From assembly GCF_013282805.1 (NCBI RefSeq), contig NZ_CP054038.1:3410001-3474000 (forward strand): 64,000 nucleotides of DNA, in the 5' to 3' direction. The stretch comes from Microbacterium hominis. Lineage in GTDB: Bacteria; Actinomycetota; Actinomycetes; Actinomycetales; Microbacteriaceae. The translations under genes were made by a program, and so were the position numbers. The notes below the pieces were generated by a model. The model was not told the DNA's origin. It did not search any database and saw only the letters and a list, made by a program, of their open reading frames with translations. Below are positions 27,871 through 35,953 of this stretch, one piece after another (the stretch's first letter is position 1; every line of letters begins with the position of its first letter).

Positions 27871-29365
27871 CACCACCCTCGCCCCCACCGTCACCTTCTC
27901 GGCGGGCGCCGTCCGCGGCACGTGGCGGGGCGAGCCGGGCGCCGCGGGTTCGTCGGCGGCCTTCCTCGGCATCCCGTTCGCGCAGCCGCCCGTCGGCGAC
28001 CTCCGCTTCGCGGCGCCGCTGCCGGCCGAGCCGTGGGAGGGCGTGCGCGACGCGACCGCGTACGGCGCGACGCCCCAGCGCGGCGACAACGGCATCACGC
28101 TCATCCCGGAGCCCTCCGTCCCCGGAGAGTCGACCCTGAACGTGAACGTCTTCACACCCGTGCCGGGGGAGATGGATGCCGCGCTCCCGGTGCTCGTCTA
28201 CATCCACGGCGGCGGGTACGTGTCGGGCTCGCCCGCGAGCCCCTGGTACGACGGCGCCGCGTTCAACCGGGACGGCGTCGTCACGGTGACCGTCTCGTAC
28301 CGGCTCGGATTCGACGGCTTCGGGCACATCGCGGGGGCGCCGAGCAACCGCGGCGTGCGGGACTGGATCGCCGCGCTCGAGTGGGTGCAGGCGAACATCC
28401 GCGCCTTCGGCGGCGACCCCGGCCAGGTGACGATCGCGGGCCAGTCGGCCGGCGGCGGGGCCGTGATGACCCTGCTCGGCATGCCCGCCACCCAGCACCT
28501 GTTCCACCGCGTGTGGGCGCTGTCGTCGGCCACCTCGCTCGTCACCGGCGAGCGCGCCCGCACCCTCTCGGCCAAGCTCGCGAACATCGCCGCCGTCGCG
28601 CCGACGCGCGACGGCTTCGCATCGATCCCCGAGGAGCAGCTGCGCGGCCTCCAGGAGAAGGCCGCGGCGCCCGACACGAAGAATCCGCTCGGAATGCTGC
28701 ACGCGCTCGTGTCGGACGGCCTCGCCTGGGGTCCCATGATCGACGGCGACCTGATCACCCGTCCGACGCTCGAGTCCCTCGCGGCGGGCGTGGGCGCCGA
28801 CAAGCCGCTCGTCCTGGGCGCCACCGACGACGAGTTCACCATGGCGCTCGACGGCGCGCGCGGCAAGCTGCGGTTCGTGCCGGTCGACCTGGCGCTGCGC
28901 CCTCTCAAGCTCGACCGGGCCGTGCGGCGCGACTACCTCGCCGCCAACAAGGACGTGCGCGCGAAGGGCACCGCGGCGATGCTCGGCCGCTACATCACCG
29001 ACGCGATCTTCCGCTCGTCGGTCGTGCGCATCGCGGAGGCACGGACGAAGGTCGGCGCCGCGCCGACGTGGACGTACCGGTTCAGCTGGGCATCCCCCAC
29101 CCGCACATGGTCGCTGCACTGCCTCGACGTGCCGTTCTGGTTCGACTGCCTCGACGCGCCCACGGTCTCGGCGATCGCGGGCGAGAACCCGCCGCCCGCG
29201 CTCGCCGCCGCGGTGCACGGCAGCGCGGTGGCGCTCATACGGGACGGCGACCCGGGCTGGACGCCGTGGTCGGCATCCCCTGGCGCGACGCGCGTGTTCG
29301 GCGGCGACCCCTCCCGGCCCGACGTCGACGCCGACGGCTACGCGAGCGTGCGCCCCCTCGTCTGA
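27854..29365 (+). CDS. Type-B carboxylesterase
   Basis: A 503-residue carboxylesterase/lipase family protein. GIPFAQPPVGDLRF is the N-terminal signature, VYIHGGGYVSGS the oxyanion hole, and the nucleophile Ser lies in TIAGQSAGGGAVMTLL. An acidic residue in GATDDEFT and a late His complete a likely triad. There is no signal peptide. The start lies inside the end of tetR, so the two are co-translated. It may remove acyl or aromatic esters from plant glycosides before the GH3 enzyme acts. The lack of cysteine pairs is usual for bacterial members. Confidence 0.88.
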   Translation: MTSSADTTLAPTVTFSAGAVRGTWRGEPGAAGSSAAFLGIPFAQPPVGDLRFAAPLPAEPWEGVRDATAYGATPQRGDNGITLIPEPSVPGESTLNVNVFTPVPGEMDAALPVLVYIHGGGYVSGSPASPWYDGAAFNRDGVVTVTVSYRLGFDGFGHIAGAPSNRGVRDWIAALEWVQANIRAFGGDPGQVTIAGQSAGGGAVMTLLGMPATQHLFHRVWALSSATSLVTGERARTLSAKLANIAAVAPTRDGFASIPEEQLRGLQEKAAAPDTKNPLGMLHALVSDGLAWGPMIDGDLITRPTLESLAAGVGADKPLVLGATDDEFTMALDGARGKLRFVPVDLALRPLKLDRAVRRDYLAANKDVRAKGTAAMLGRYITDAIFRSSVVRIAEARTKVGAAPTWTYRFSWASPTRTWSLHCLDVPFWFDCLDAPTVSAIAGENPPPALAAAVHGSAVALIRDGDPGWTPWSASPGATRVFGGDPSRPDVDADGYASVRPLV

Positions 29366-29377
29366 CCCGCGAACAGG

Positions 29378-30364
29378 TCAGCTCATCGCGGGGATGACGT
29401 CGCGCTCGAAGAGGTCGACGCCGGAGCGGTCGAACGCGTGCTCGGGGAAGTAGTGGATCGCGTAATCCAGCCCCCGTGCGCGCATCGCATCGAGGCGCTC
29501 GGAGACCTCCTCGATCGTGCCCACGAGGGCCGTGCGCGATCGGTACTCGCGCATGTAGTCGGCCGTCTTGGCCCCGAGGAAGGGCTCGATGCGCGCCTCC
29601 ATCCGGTCGAGGCGCTCCTCGACCTCGCCGTCGGTCTCGCCGACCACGGTGTTGAAGTTCGCCGAGCGCACGATCTCGTCCGCATCCCGGCCGAGCGTCG
29701 CGCAGTGTCCCTCGAAGATCTCGCGCTTGCGCGAGAACTCGTCGGGGTTCGAACTCCAGTTGACGTAGTCGCCGTACTGCGCCGCGATGCGCAGGGTGAC
29801 CTTCTCGCCGCCGCCGGCGATCCACACGGGGATGCCGCCCTCCTGCAGCGGCTGCGGCTGCACGATGGCGCCGTCGACGGTGTAGTGCTTCCCCGCGAAG
29901 GTCGCCGAGCCGGTGGCCCAGGCCTCCTTCATGATCTGCACGCCCTCGTCGAGCATGCCGAGCCGCTCGCCGATGGACGGGAAGCCGTAGCCGTACGCGC
30001 GCCACTCGTGCTCGTACCACCCGCCGCCGATGCCCATCTCGACGCGTCCGCCCGAGATCACATCGATCGTCGCGGCGACCTTCGCCAGGTAGGCGGGGTT
30101 GCGGTAGCCCATGCACGTGCACATCTGACCGAGCCGGATGCGGTCGGTCGCGGCGGCGAACGCGGCCATGAGCGTCCACGCCTCGTGGGTCGCCTCCTGG
30201 CTCACCACCGGCACGGTGTGGAAGTGGTCGTAGACCCACAGCGACTCCCACGGGCCGCGGTCGGCGGACTGCGCGAGCGACGCCATGACGCGCCATTGGT
30301 CGGCGGGCTCGATGCCCACGAGGTCGTGTCGCCAGCCCTGCGGGATGAAGGTTCCGAATCGCAT
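29378..30364 (-). CDS. LLM-class F420/FMN-dependent oxidoreductase
   Basis: A 328-residue luciferase-like monooxygenase. It begins FGTFIPQGWRHD and contains ESLWVYDHFHTVP, RIRLGQMCTCMGYRNPAYLAK, SGGRVEMGIGGGWYEHEWRAYGY and PVWIAGGGEKVTLRIAAQYGDYVNW, the usual blocks of the F420-dependent branch of this superfamily. The cofactor may be F420 or FMN and the substrate is unknown. TAGGCT ends 7 bases upstream of the ATG with no ribosome site, so the message is probably leaderless. Its promoter overlaps that of the divergent gene at 30401. It converges on the carboxylesterase with 12 bases between the stops. Confidence 0.88.
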   Translation of the reverse strand: MRFGTFIPQGWRHDLVGIEPADQWRVMASLAQSADRGPWESLWVYDHFHTVPVVSQEATHEAWTLMAAFAAATDRIRLGQMCTCMGYRNPAYLAKVAATIDVISGGRVEMGIGGGWYEHEWRAYGYGFPSIGERLGMLDEGVQIMKEAWATGSATFAGKHYTVDGAIVQPQPLQEGGIPVWIAGGGEKVTLRIAAQYGDYVNWSSNPDEFSRKREIFEGHCATLGRDADEIVRSANFNTVVGETDGEVEERLDRMEARIEPFLGAKTADYMREYRSRTALVGTIEEVSERLDAMRARGLDYAIHYFPEHAFDRSGVDLFERDVIPAMS

Positions 30365-30371
30365 GCGGTTC

Positions 30372-30393
30372 AGCCTATTCCTCTGGCTAACCT
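30372..30393. promoter_or_regulatory. Overlapping divergent leaderless promoters
   Basis: The minus-strand -10 TAGGCT (30372-30377) and the plus-strand -10 TAACCT (30388-30393) each end 7 bases before an ATG, at 30364 and 30401. The whole gap is 36 bases, so the two polymerases would compete for the same DNA. Confidence 0.6.
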
Positions 30394-30400
30394 GGGCGGG

Positions 30401-31144
30401 ATGAACATCTGGTTCGCCCGGGCGGCGTGGCTGTGGGCCGAGGCCTCCGCTCCCGCGCGGCCGGACGAACTGGCGGCCTTCGCGGCGCGCCACACGGTGC
30501 GCGAGGTCTCGGTCAGCGTGCCGTGGAACGGGCCCACCCGTGGCACCGCCGCCCACGTGCGGGCGCTCGCCGCACGCGGAATCGCCGCGTCGGCGCTCGG
30601 CGGCACGCCGGAATGGACGATGGATGCCGCCTCCGCCGTCACCTGGACGGAGCGGGCCCTGCGCGGCGGGCTGTTCACCGGCATCCATCTCGACATCGAG
30701 CCCTGGGCTCTGCCGGACTGGCCCGCCGACGCGGACCCCCTCCTCGACCGGCTCGTGCGCACCGTGCGGGCCGTGGCGGATTCCGCGGGGCGCGTGCCGA
30801 TCGAGATCGACCTGCCCGGATGGCTGGCGCGCACGCATCCGGAGGCGTTCGTGGCCCTCGTGCGCGCCGCCGATGCGATCACGATCATGGCGTACCGCGA
30901 CACGGCTGCGGCGATCCTCGCCGAGGCCGCAGCGGCGGTGGAGATCGCCGAGACGCGCGCCCGCTCCTTCCGGATCGGCGTGGATGCGGTGCCCGCCCTC
31001 GAGCCGGGCACGACGTTCGCCGACGACGGCGCCGACGCGCTGGCACGGCACACGGCCGTCGTGGCGGCGACCTTGGCGCGGCATCCCGAGTTCTGCGGCA
31101 TCGCCGTGCACGACCTCGCCGCGTGGCGGGCTCTGCGCCCGTAG
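30401..31144 (+). CDS. Hypothetical protein, possible glycosidase-like barrel
   Basis: A 247-residue protein that I do not recognise by name. Repeated strand-helix units (VREVSVSVPWNG, GIHLDIEPWALPDW, VPIEIDLPGW, AITIMAYRDTA, FRIGVDAVPAL) look like a TIM barrel. The GIHLDIEPW segment recalls the DxxDxE or ExE motifs of GH18- or GH114-like barrels, so a sugar-active or polysaccharide-binding role is possible but unproven. No signal peptide. The ATG is set by a -10 box 7 bases upstream. It ends 11 bases before the convergent DNA methyltransferase stop. Confidence 0.7.
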   Translation: MNIWFARAAWLWAEASAPARPDELAAFAARHTVREVSVSVPWNGPTRGTAAHVRALAARGIAASALGGTPEWTMDAASAVTWTERALRGGLFTGIHLDIEPWALPDWPADADPLLDRLVRTVRAVADSAGRVPIEIDLPGWLARTHPEAFVALVRAADAITIMAYRDTAAAILAEAAAAVEIAETRARSFRIGVDAVPALEPGTTFADDGADALARHTAVVAATLARHPEFCGIAVHDLAAWRALRP

Positions 31145-31155
31145 GCTCCGGGGGC

Positions 31156-32142
31156 TCAGCCGGCGGCGGGCGTCAGCACCCGCGCGTGCGGCATGCGGCG
31201 GCGCATGATCTCGATCGCGGCGGGGTTCGCGTCGACCAGCACCGCATCGCGGCCGAGGGCGGAGGCGACCGCGCCGGTGGTGCCGCTGCCGGCGAACAGG
31301 TCGAGCACCCGGTCGCCCGGGCGGCTGGAGGCCTGCACGATGCGCCGCAGCACGCCCTCGGGCTTCTGGGTCGGGTAGCCGGTCTTCTCGCGGCCGGTGG
31401 TCGGAACGATCGTGTGCCACCACACGTCGGTGGGGAGCTTGCCGCGCTCCGCCTTCTCGGGGGTCACCAGCCCCGGCGCCATGTACGGCTCGCGGTCGAC
31501 GGCCTCGGAGTCGAACCAGTAGCGCGACGGATCCTTCACGTACACGAGGATCGTGTCGTGCTTAGTGGGCCAGCGCCGCCGGGTCTTGCCGCCGAAGTCA
31601 TAGGCCCAGATGAGCTCGTTGAGGAAGCGCTCGCGGCCGAACAGGGCGTCCATCAGCACCTTGGCGTAGTGCGCTTCGCGGTAGTCGAGGTGGAGGTAGA
31701 GTGTGCCGTCGTCGGCCAGGAGCCGCCAGGCTTCGGCGAGGCGCGGCTCGAGGAAGCCCCAGTAGTCCTCGAAGCGGTCGTCGTACGAGGTGAGGTCGCC
31801 CCGCAGGCGCTCGTACTCCCGGCCGTGGAACCCCCGGCGCACGACGGCCGGGGCGGCCGGGGCGGGCGGGGCGGGCGGGGCGGCCGCGCCTGCAGAACTC
31901 CGGAGATCCGCGCCGGAATCGCCGGTATCGGGCTCGGGATCGGGCTCGGCGGCGAATTCTTCCGGAGTTCTGCCTGCGACCGTCGTCGCACGGGCCGTCT
32001 CGAGGCTCCGCTCCCGCGCGCGGCCGGTGTTGAACGGCGGGTCGAGGTAGACGAGCGTGAAGGATGCCGCGGGCAGCCCCTGCGCGACCGCGAGGTTGTC
32101 GCCGTGGTGGATATCGACGGCGCCCGGTGTCGCGTCGGTCAC
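31156..32142 (-). CDS. Beta-class N6-adenine/N4-cytosine DNA methyltransferase
   Basis: About 328 residues. The catalytic DPPF (34-37, in VYLDPPFNTG) comes before the AdoMet-binding FAGSGTTG near the C-terminus, the motif order of the beta class, and TKHDTILVYVKD and YPTQKPEGVLRRIV are further shared blocks. No restriction enzyme gene is nearby, so it looks solitary. GTG 32142 is chosen because it overlaps the lplA stop as GTGA; GTG 32160 is possible. Residues about 57-100 form a low-complexity insertion rich in Pro, Ala and acidic residues, encoded partly by an 82-base element with inverted ends and partly by a GGGGC-rich tract. Confidence 0.85.
   Translation of the reverse strand: MTDATPGAVDIHHGDNLAVAQGLPAASFTLVYLDPPFNTGRARERSLETARATTVAGRTPEEFAAEPDPEPDTGDSGADLRSSAGAAAPPAPPAPAAPAVVRRGFHGREYERLRGDLTSYDDRFEDYWGFLEPRLAEAWRLLADDGTLYLHLDYREAHYAKVLMDALFGRERFLNELIWAYDFGGKTRRRWPTKHDTILVYVKDPSRYWFDSEAVDREPYMAPGLVTPEKAERGKLPTDVWWHTIVPTTGREKTGYPTQKPEGVLRRIVQASSRPGDRVLDLFAGSGTTGAVASALGRDAVLVDANPAAIEIMRRRMPHARVLTPAAG
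31892..31973. repeat. Palindromic element inside the methyltransferase gene
   Basis: Perfect 13-base inverted ends, GCAGAACTCCGGA (31892-31904) and TCCGGAGTTCTGC (31961-31973), enclose 56 bases. The element stays in frame and adds a linker between motif DPPF and the next conserved block. No second copy is seen in the window. Next to it, 31850-31882 is a GGGGC-rich tract encoding Pro/Ala. Confidence 0.65.
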
Positions 32143-33188
32143 GGCACCCGGTGCAGCCACGCGTCGGTGGCGAACTTCGCCTCGACGAGGGCTTCGGCCT
32201 CGGCGTACTCGTCGTCGGAGATCGTCCCGGGGACGGCGCCGTAGAGGTTCGCGAACGTCTCCTTGAAGCGCTCGATGATGGCCTCGCGCGGGAGCCCCGT
32301 CTGGCGCCGCAGCGGATCGACGCGCTTGGCCGCGGAGGTCGTGCCCTTGTCACTCAGCTTCTCGCGGCCGATGCGCAGCACCTCCGTCATCATCTGGCCG
32401 TCCATGTCGTACGACAGGGTGGCGTGGTGCAGCACGCCGCCGTTGGCGAGGCGCTTCTGGGCGGCGCCGCCGATCTTGCCCTGGGCGCCGGCGATGTCGT
32501 TGAGCGGCTGGTAGGTCGCCTCGATGCCGAGCGAGCGCAGCGCGTGCAGCACCCAGTCGTCGAGGAACGCGTACGAGTCGGCGAAGGTCATCCCGGCGAC
32601 GAGGGATGCCGGCACGTACAGCGAGTAGGTGACGATCGAGTTCGCGCCCATCATCATCGCGCCGCCGCCCGAGATCCGGCGCACCACATCGAAGCCGTGC
32701 CGGGCCGCGCCCTCGGGGTCGACCTCGTTGCGGTACGACTGGAACGAGCCGATCACGACCGCGGACTCGTTCCATTCCCACAGGCGCAGGGTGGGCCGGC
32801 GGCGCCCGTCGCCGACGCGCCCCGTGAGCACCTCGTCGAGGGCGAGGTTCATGCGCGGCGAAACCGGCTTCTCGTGCACGATCTCCCAGTCGAAGTCGCG
32901 CCAGCCCGGCGCGGTGACCAGGGCGCGGCGCACCGCGGTGCCCACCGATTCGGGCGTGAAGCCGAGCAGCTGCGCGCCCTCCGGCAGCGCGCCGCGCACG
33001 GCGGCCGCGATGGCGGCCACGTCCGACTCGATCGGCAGGCCGTTCACGGCCGCGTCGATGTCGAGGAGGGCTTCGTCGGGCTCCAGGAAGAAGTCGCCCG
33101 CGAGGTGGAAGTCGGCGATGCGGCCGTCGCGCTCTTCGAGATCGACGACGACGAGCTTGCCGCCGGGAACCTTGTACTCGCCGTGCAT
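32139..33188 (-). CDS. lplA: Lipoate-protein ligase A family protein
   Basis: A 349-residue protein. Residues from about 110 carry the biotin/lipoate ligase fold: RPTLRLWEWNESAVVIGSFQSYRNEV, the lipoyl-binding RRISGGGAMMMG, and AGAQGKIGGAAQKR with the conserved Lys, then GGVLHHATLSYDMD. The first 90 residues (HGEYKVPGGKLVVVDL onward) resemble the accessory lipoate-ligase domain, here placed in front. It attaches or transfers lipoate to 2-oxoacid dehydrogenase or glycine-cleavage subunits. TAGAGT ends 7 bases before the ATG, so the message appears leaderless. The stop overlaps the methyltransferase start. Confidence 0.87.
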   Translation of the reverse strand: MHGEYKVPGGKLVVVDLEERDGRIADFHLAGDFFLEPDEALLDIDAAVNGLPIESDVAAIAAAVRGALPEGAQLLGFTPESVGTAVRRALVTAPGWRDFDWEIVHEKPVSPRMNLALDEVLTGRVGDGRRRPTLRLWEWNESAVVIGSFQSYRNEVDPEGAARHGFDVVRRISGGGAMMMGANSIVTYSLYVPASLVAGMTFADSYAFLDDWVLHALRSLGIEATYQPLNDIAGAQGKIGGAAQKRLANGGVLHHATLSYDMDGQMMTEVLRIGREKLSDKGTTSAAKRVDPLRRQTGLPREAIIERFKETFANLYGAVPGTISDDEYAEAEALVEAKFATDAWLHRVP

Positions 33189-33195
33189 GACTTCG

Positions 33196-33201
33196 ACTCT
33201 A
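33196..33201 (-). promoter_or_regulatory. -10 box of leaderless lplA promoter
   Basis: TAGAGT on the minus strand is separated from the ATG at 33188 by 7 bases, with no Shine-Dalgarno sequence in between. Confidence 0.55.
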
Positions 33202-33232
33202 GATCGCGCGGGGCCGCGCGGGCGCGCGCCGC

Positions 33233-34084
33233 TCAGTCGCGCGCCGGGAACCGCCGGTCCAGCCACGCGAGGAGATCGCCGCGCACGTCCTCCTGCATGA
33301 CCTCGTTGAAGATCTCGTGGCGCGCGTCCGGGTACACGAGGGTGGTCACGTCGGTGAATCCCGACCGGGTGCGGTAGGCCTCGGCGAGGCGGTGGACGCT
33401 GCGCGGACCGCCCACCGTGTCGTCGCGGCCCACCATGAGGAGGGTCGGGATGTCTCGCGCGAGGTCGCGCCGGGGCTTGCCGATGAGGCGGAGCGTGTCG
33501 AGCGGGCCGAACAGCTGGGGAAGCGGCGTCGTCGTGACCAGCGGGTCGTCGAGGAACCCCTGCTGCACCGTCACATCGGTCGACAGCCACTCCACGCCGT
33601 TGGCGCCGGCCCCCTTCCACGGTGCATTCAGGTCTCCGGAGTTCAGCGATCCCGGCCACCGCAGCGACGAGCCGCTGAGCACCAGCGCGTCATAGGCGTC
33701 GGGATGCCGATCCACCAGCATCTGCGCGAGGAACGATCCCCACGAGTGGCCGAGGAGCACGAGCGGCAGGTCGGGGTTCTCGGCGCGGATGAGGTCGGTG
33801 AGCCGGGCGACCGCATCGCGGGCGGCGCGCAGTCCGCCGGGCCCCAGACGCCCGAGCTGGGACGCGTCTCCCCCGTGCTGGCGCATGCCGGTGCGCCCGT
33901 GCCCGCGATGATCGTCGGCGTACACGATGTAGCCGGCGGCCGTCAGCGCATCGACCAGTGCGGTGTATCTCCCGGCGTGCTCGCCGACCCCGTGGAGCAG
34001 CTGGACGACCGCGCGCGCCGTGGTCCGGGCGGGGTGGACGTCGTAGACGATCGCGATGCCGTGTGCATCGGTGAACTCGGGCAT
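33233..34084 (-). CDS. Monoacylglycerol-lipase-like alpha/beta hydrolase
   Basis: A 283-residue serine hydrolase of the lysophospholipase/monoglyceride lipase group: LLHGVGEHAGRY (29-40, the HGxGEHxxRY motif), YADDHRGHGRTG, nucleophile Ser114 in LLGHSWGS, Asp in VGRDDTVGG and His in YPDARHEIFNE. ATG 34084 is preferred to ATG 34102 because TAGACT ends 7 bases before it. It is divergent from a marR-MFS pair across a gap containing a MarR-type palindrome, so MarR may control it too. The likely substrate is a medium or long acylglycerol; no signal peptide. Confidence 0.88.
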   Translation of the reverse strand: MPEFTDAHGIAIVYDVHPARTTARAVVQLLHGVGEHAGRYTALVDALTAAGYIVYADDHRGHGRTGMRQHGGDASQLGRLGPGGLRAARDAVARLTDLIRAENPDLPLVLLGHSWGSFLAQMLVDRHPDAYDALVLSGSSLRWPGSLNSGDLNAPWKGAGANGVEWLSTDVTVQQGFLDDPLVTTTPLPQLFGPLDTLRLIGKPRRDLARDIPTLLMVGRDDTVGGPRSVHRLAEAYRTRSGFTDVTTLVYPDARHEIFNEVMQEDVRGDLLAWLDRRFPARD

Positions 34085-34091
34085 GGCGGCC

Positions 34092-34097
34092 AGTCTA
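34092..34097 (-). promoter_or_regulatory. -10 box of leaderless hydrolase promoter
   Basis: TAGACT on the minus strand, then 7 bases, then the ATG at 34084. It decides the start against the upstream ATG at 34102, which would lie on the untranscribed side. Confidence 0.58.
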
Positions 34098-34112
34098 GGC
34101 ATCGGAATTTAC

Positions 34113-34138
34113 TTAACCAGGGTAATGAACTAGGTTAA
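34113..34138. promoter_or_regulatory. MarR-type operator
   Basis: TTAACC (34113-34118) and GGTTAA (34133-34138) form an inverted pair across 14 bases in the gap between the divergent hydrolase and marR genes. TTAACT (34135-34140) could serve as the -10 box for a leaderless marR message, so a bound repressor would cover it. Confidence 0.6.
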
Positions 34139-34146
34139 CTATTCTG

Positions 34147-34587
34147 ATGCCCCACGGAACGCCCGCGCCCACGCTCTCCACCGCCGCCTCACAGCTGCGC
34201 ATCTCCACCTTCCGGCTCGCCCGCCGCATGCGCACGCAGCGCGCCATCGACTCGATGAGCGACGGCCAGTTCGCCGTGCTCGCGGCGCTCTTCGTGCACG
34301 GCCCGCATACCCTCAGCGACCTCGCCGACCGCGAGCGCGTGTCCGCCCCGGCCATGACCCGCACGATCAACTGCCTGCAGGAGTCGGGGTACGTCACCCG
34401 CGGGGCCGACGAGACCGACGGCCGCAAGGTCGTCGTCGACCTGACCGAGACCGGTCGCTCGGTCGTCGACGAGACGGCCCGTCGCCGCGACGCGTGGGTG
34501 GAGGCAGCCCTCGAGGAGCTCACCGCTGATGAGCGCGCGACCCTCGCCGCCGCCGCCGAGATCATGGAGCGGATGGTGGCCCGATGA
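34147..34587 (+). CDS. MarR family regulator
   Basis: A 146-residue winged-helix regulator. DGQFAVLAALFVHGPHTLSDLADRERVSAPAMTRTINCLQESGYVTRGADETDGRKVVVDLTETG covers helix 2 through the wing, the wing signature being DxTDGRKVxVxLT. It probably binds the TTAACC/GGTTAA palindrome just upstream and represses itself, the co-translated exporter (ATGA overlap) and possibly the divergent hydrolase. Small aromatic compounds are common ligands in the family. Confidence 0.92.
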   Translation: MPHGTPAPTLSTAASQLRISTFRLARRMRTQRAIDSMSDGQFAVLAALFVHGPHTLSDLADRERVSAPAMTRTINCLQESGYVTRGADETDGRKVVVDLTETGRSVVDETARRRDAWVEAALEELTADERATLAAAAEIMERMVAR

Positions 34588-35945
34588 CCCCCATGTTCCG
34601 TTCGTTCTCCGTGTTCAACTACCGCGTGTGGTTCATCGGCGCGCTCGTGTCGAACATCGGCGCCTGGATGCAGGCCACCGCGATCAGCTGGGTGGTGCTC
34701 ACCGAGCTGACCGACAACGACGCCGGCGCGATGGGGGTCACGATGGCCCTCCAGTTCGCACCCCCGCTGCTGCTGGTCGGGGTGACCGGGTGGGTCGCCG
34801 ACCGCTTCGACCGCCGGCGCCTGCTCCTGGTGACGCAGGGGGCGCTGATGCTCCTCGGCATCGCGATCGGCGCACTGATCTTCGCGGGCGCGATGACCCT
34901 GCCGATCATGTACGGCTTCGCTCTCGCCCTCGGCGTCGTCGCCGCGTTCGACAACCCCACCCGACAGGCGTTCGTCTCGGACCTGGTCGCGAAGGAGAAC
35001 GCCTCCAACGCCGTCGCCCTCAACGCCGCGTCGTTCAACGGCGCGCGCATGATCGGCCCGGCGGTCGGCGGCGTCGTCATCGTCGCGGTCGGAACGGGCT
35101 GGGTGTTCGTCATCAACGCGGTGACGTTCATCGCGATGCTCGTCGCGCTGATGCTCATCCGCACCCACGAGCTGATCCCTCGGGTGAAGGCGCCGGGCTC
35201 GGCGCGCCTGGCGGACGGCTTCCGGTATGTCGCGCGTCGGCCCGACCTCATGGTGGTGTTCGCGATGGTGTTCATCGTCGGCGCGTTCGGCATGAACTTC
35301 CCGATCGTCGCATCCACCATGGCGATCGAGTTCGGGCACGACGCCGACGGGTTCGGTCTGCTGAGTTCGATCCTCGCGATCGGCTCGCTCGCCGGAGCGC
35401 TGCTCGCGGCTCGGCGCGACCGCGCCCGGATCCGGGTGGTGATCGGCGGCATCCTGCTGTTCGCCGCCGCCGCCGGCCTGTCGACGCTGATGCCCTCGTA
35501 CTGGCTCTACGCGGTCACGCTCATGCTCACGGGCTTCTCGGTCGTCACGATGCTGACCACCGCCAACGGCTACGTGCAGACGACGACCGACCCCGCCCTG
35601 CGCGGCCGGGTGCTCGCCCTCTACATGGCGATCCTGCTCGGCGGCACACCCGTCGGCGCGCCGATCGTGGGATGGGTCGCCGCCGAGTTCGGCCCGCGCG
35701 CGGCGATCCTGCTCGGCGCGGCCGCCGCGGTGGTCGCCTTCGGGATCGGCGCGACATGGCTGATCATGTCGGGCCGCCTGCAGCGCCACGAGCAGAAGCG
35801 CTTCCGCCTCACCCTCGCCGAGACCCGCCCGCTGTCGATCGTGCAGCCCGTGCCGGAGGAATTCAGCGACGAGGTGGCCGGGACCACGCCGATCAGCCTC
35901 CCGGAGCCCGAGCGCGCCGCACTCGCCGCGCGTCGCGCGGGCTGA
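34584..35945 (+). CDS. MFS exporter (MFS_3/EntS-like)
   Basis: A 453-residue major facilitator with about 12 helices. VFNYRVWFIGALVSNIGAWMQ is the start typical of the enterobactin-exporter-like MFS_3 group, GWVADRFDRRRLLLVTQG is motif A, and NPTRQAFVSDLV plus NGARMIGPAVGGVVI follow as in those exporters. The last 60 residues are cytoplasmic. With a MarR partner it is probably an efflux pump for a small toxic compound, drug or siderophore. Its stop lies 8 bases from the convergent tetR stop. Confidence 0.88.
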   Translation: MTPMFRSFSVFNYRVWFIGALVSNIGAWMQATAISWVVLTELTDNDAGAMGVTMALQFAPPLLLVGVTGWVADRFDRRRLLLVTQGALMLLGIAIGALIFAGAMTLPIMYGFALALGVVAAFDNPTRQAFVSDLVAKENASNAVALNAASFNGARMIGPAVGGVVIVAVGTGWVFVINAVTFIAMLVALMLIRTHELIPRVKAPGSARLADGFRYVARRPDLMVVFAMVFIVGAFGMNFPIVASTMAIEFGHDADGFGLLSSILAIGSLAGALLAARRDRARIRVVIGGILLFAAAAGLSTLMPSYWLYAVTLMLTGFSVVTMLTTANGYVQTTTDPALRGRVLALYMAILLGGTPVGAPIVGWVAAEFGPRAAILLGAAAAVVAFGIGATWLIMSGRLQRHEQKRFRLTLAETRPLSIVQPVPEEFSDEVAGTTPISLPEPERAALAARRAG

Positions 35946-35953
35946 GCGGCAGC

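Noticed and set aside
31850-31882. GGGGC-type simple repeat as an independent element
   Set aside because: It encodes a Pro/Ala linker in frame; simple replication slippage explains it without a separate element.
32142-32160. Upstream GTG 32160 as methyltransferase start
   Set aside because: Possible, but GTG 32142 gives the standard 4-base overlap with the lplA stop and the extra six residues carry no conserved sequence.
34084-34102. ATG 34102 as hydrolase start
   Set aside because: The -10 box at 34092-34097 lies downstream of it, so it would not be transcribed from that promoter.
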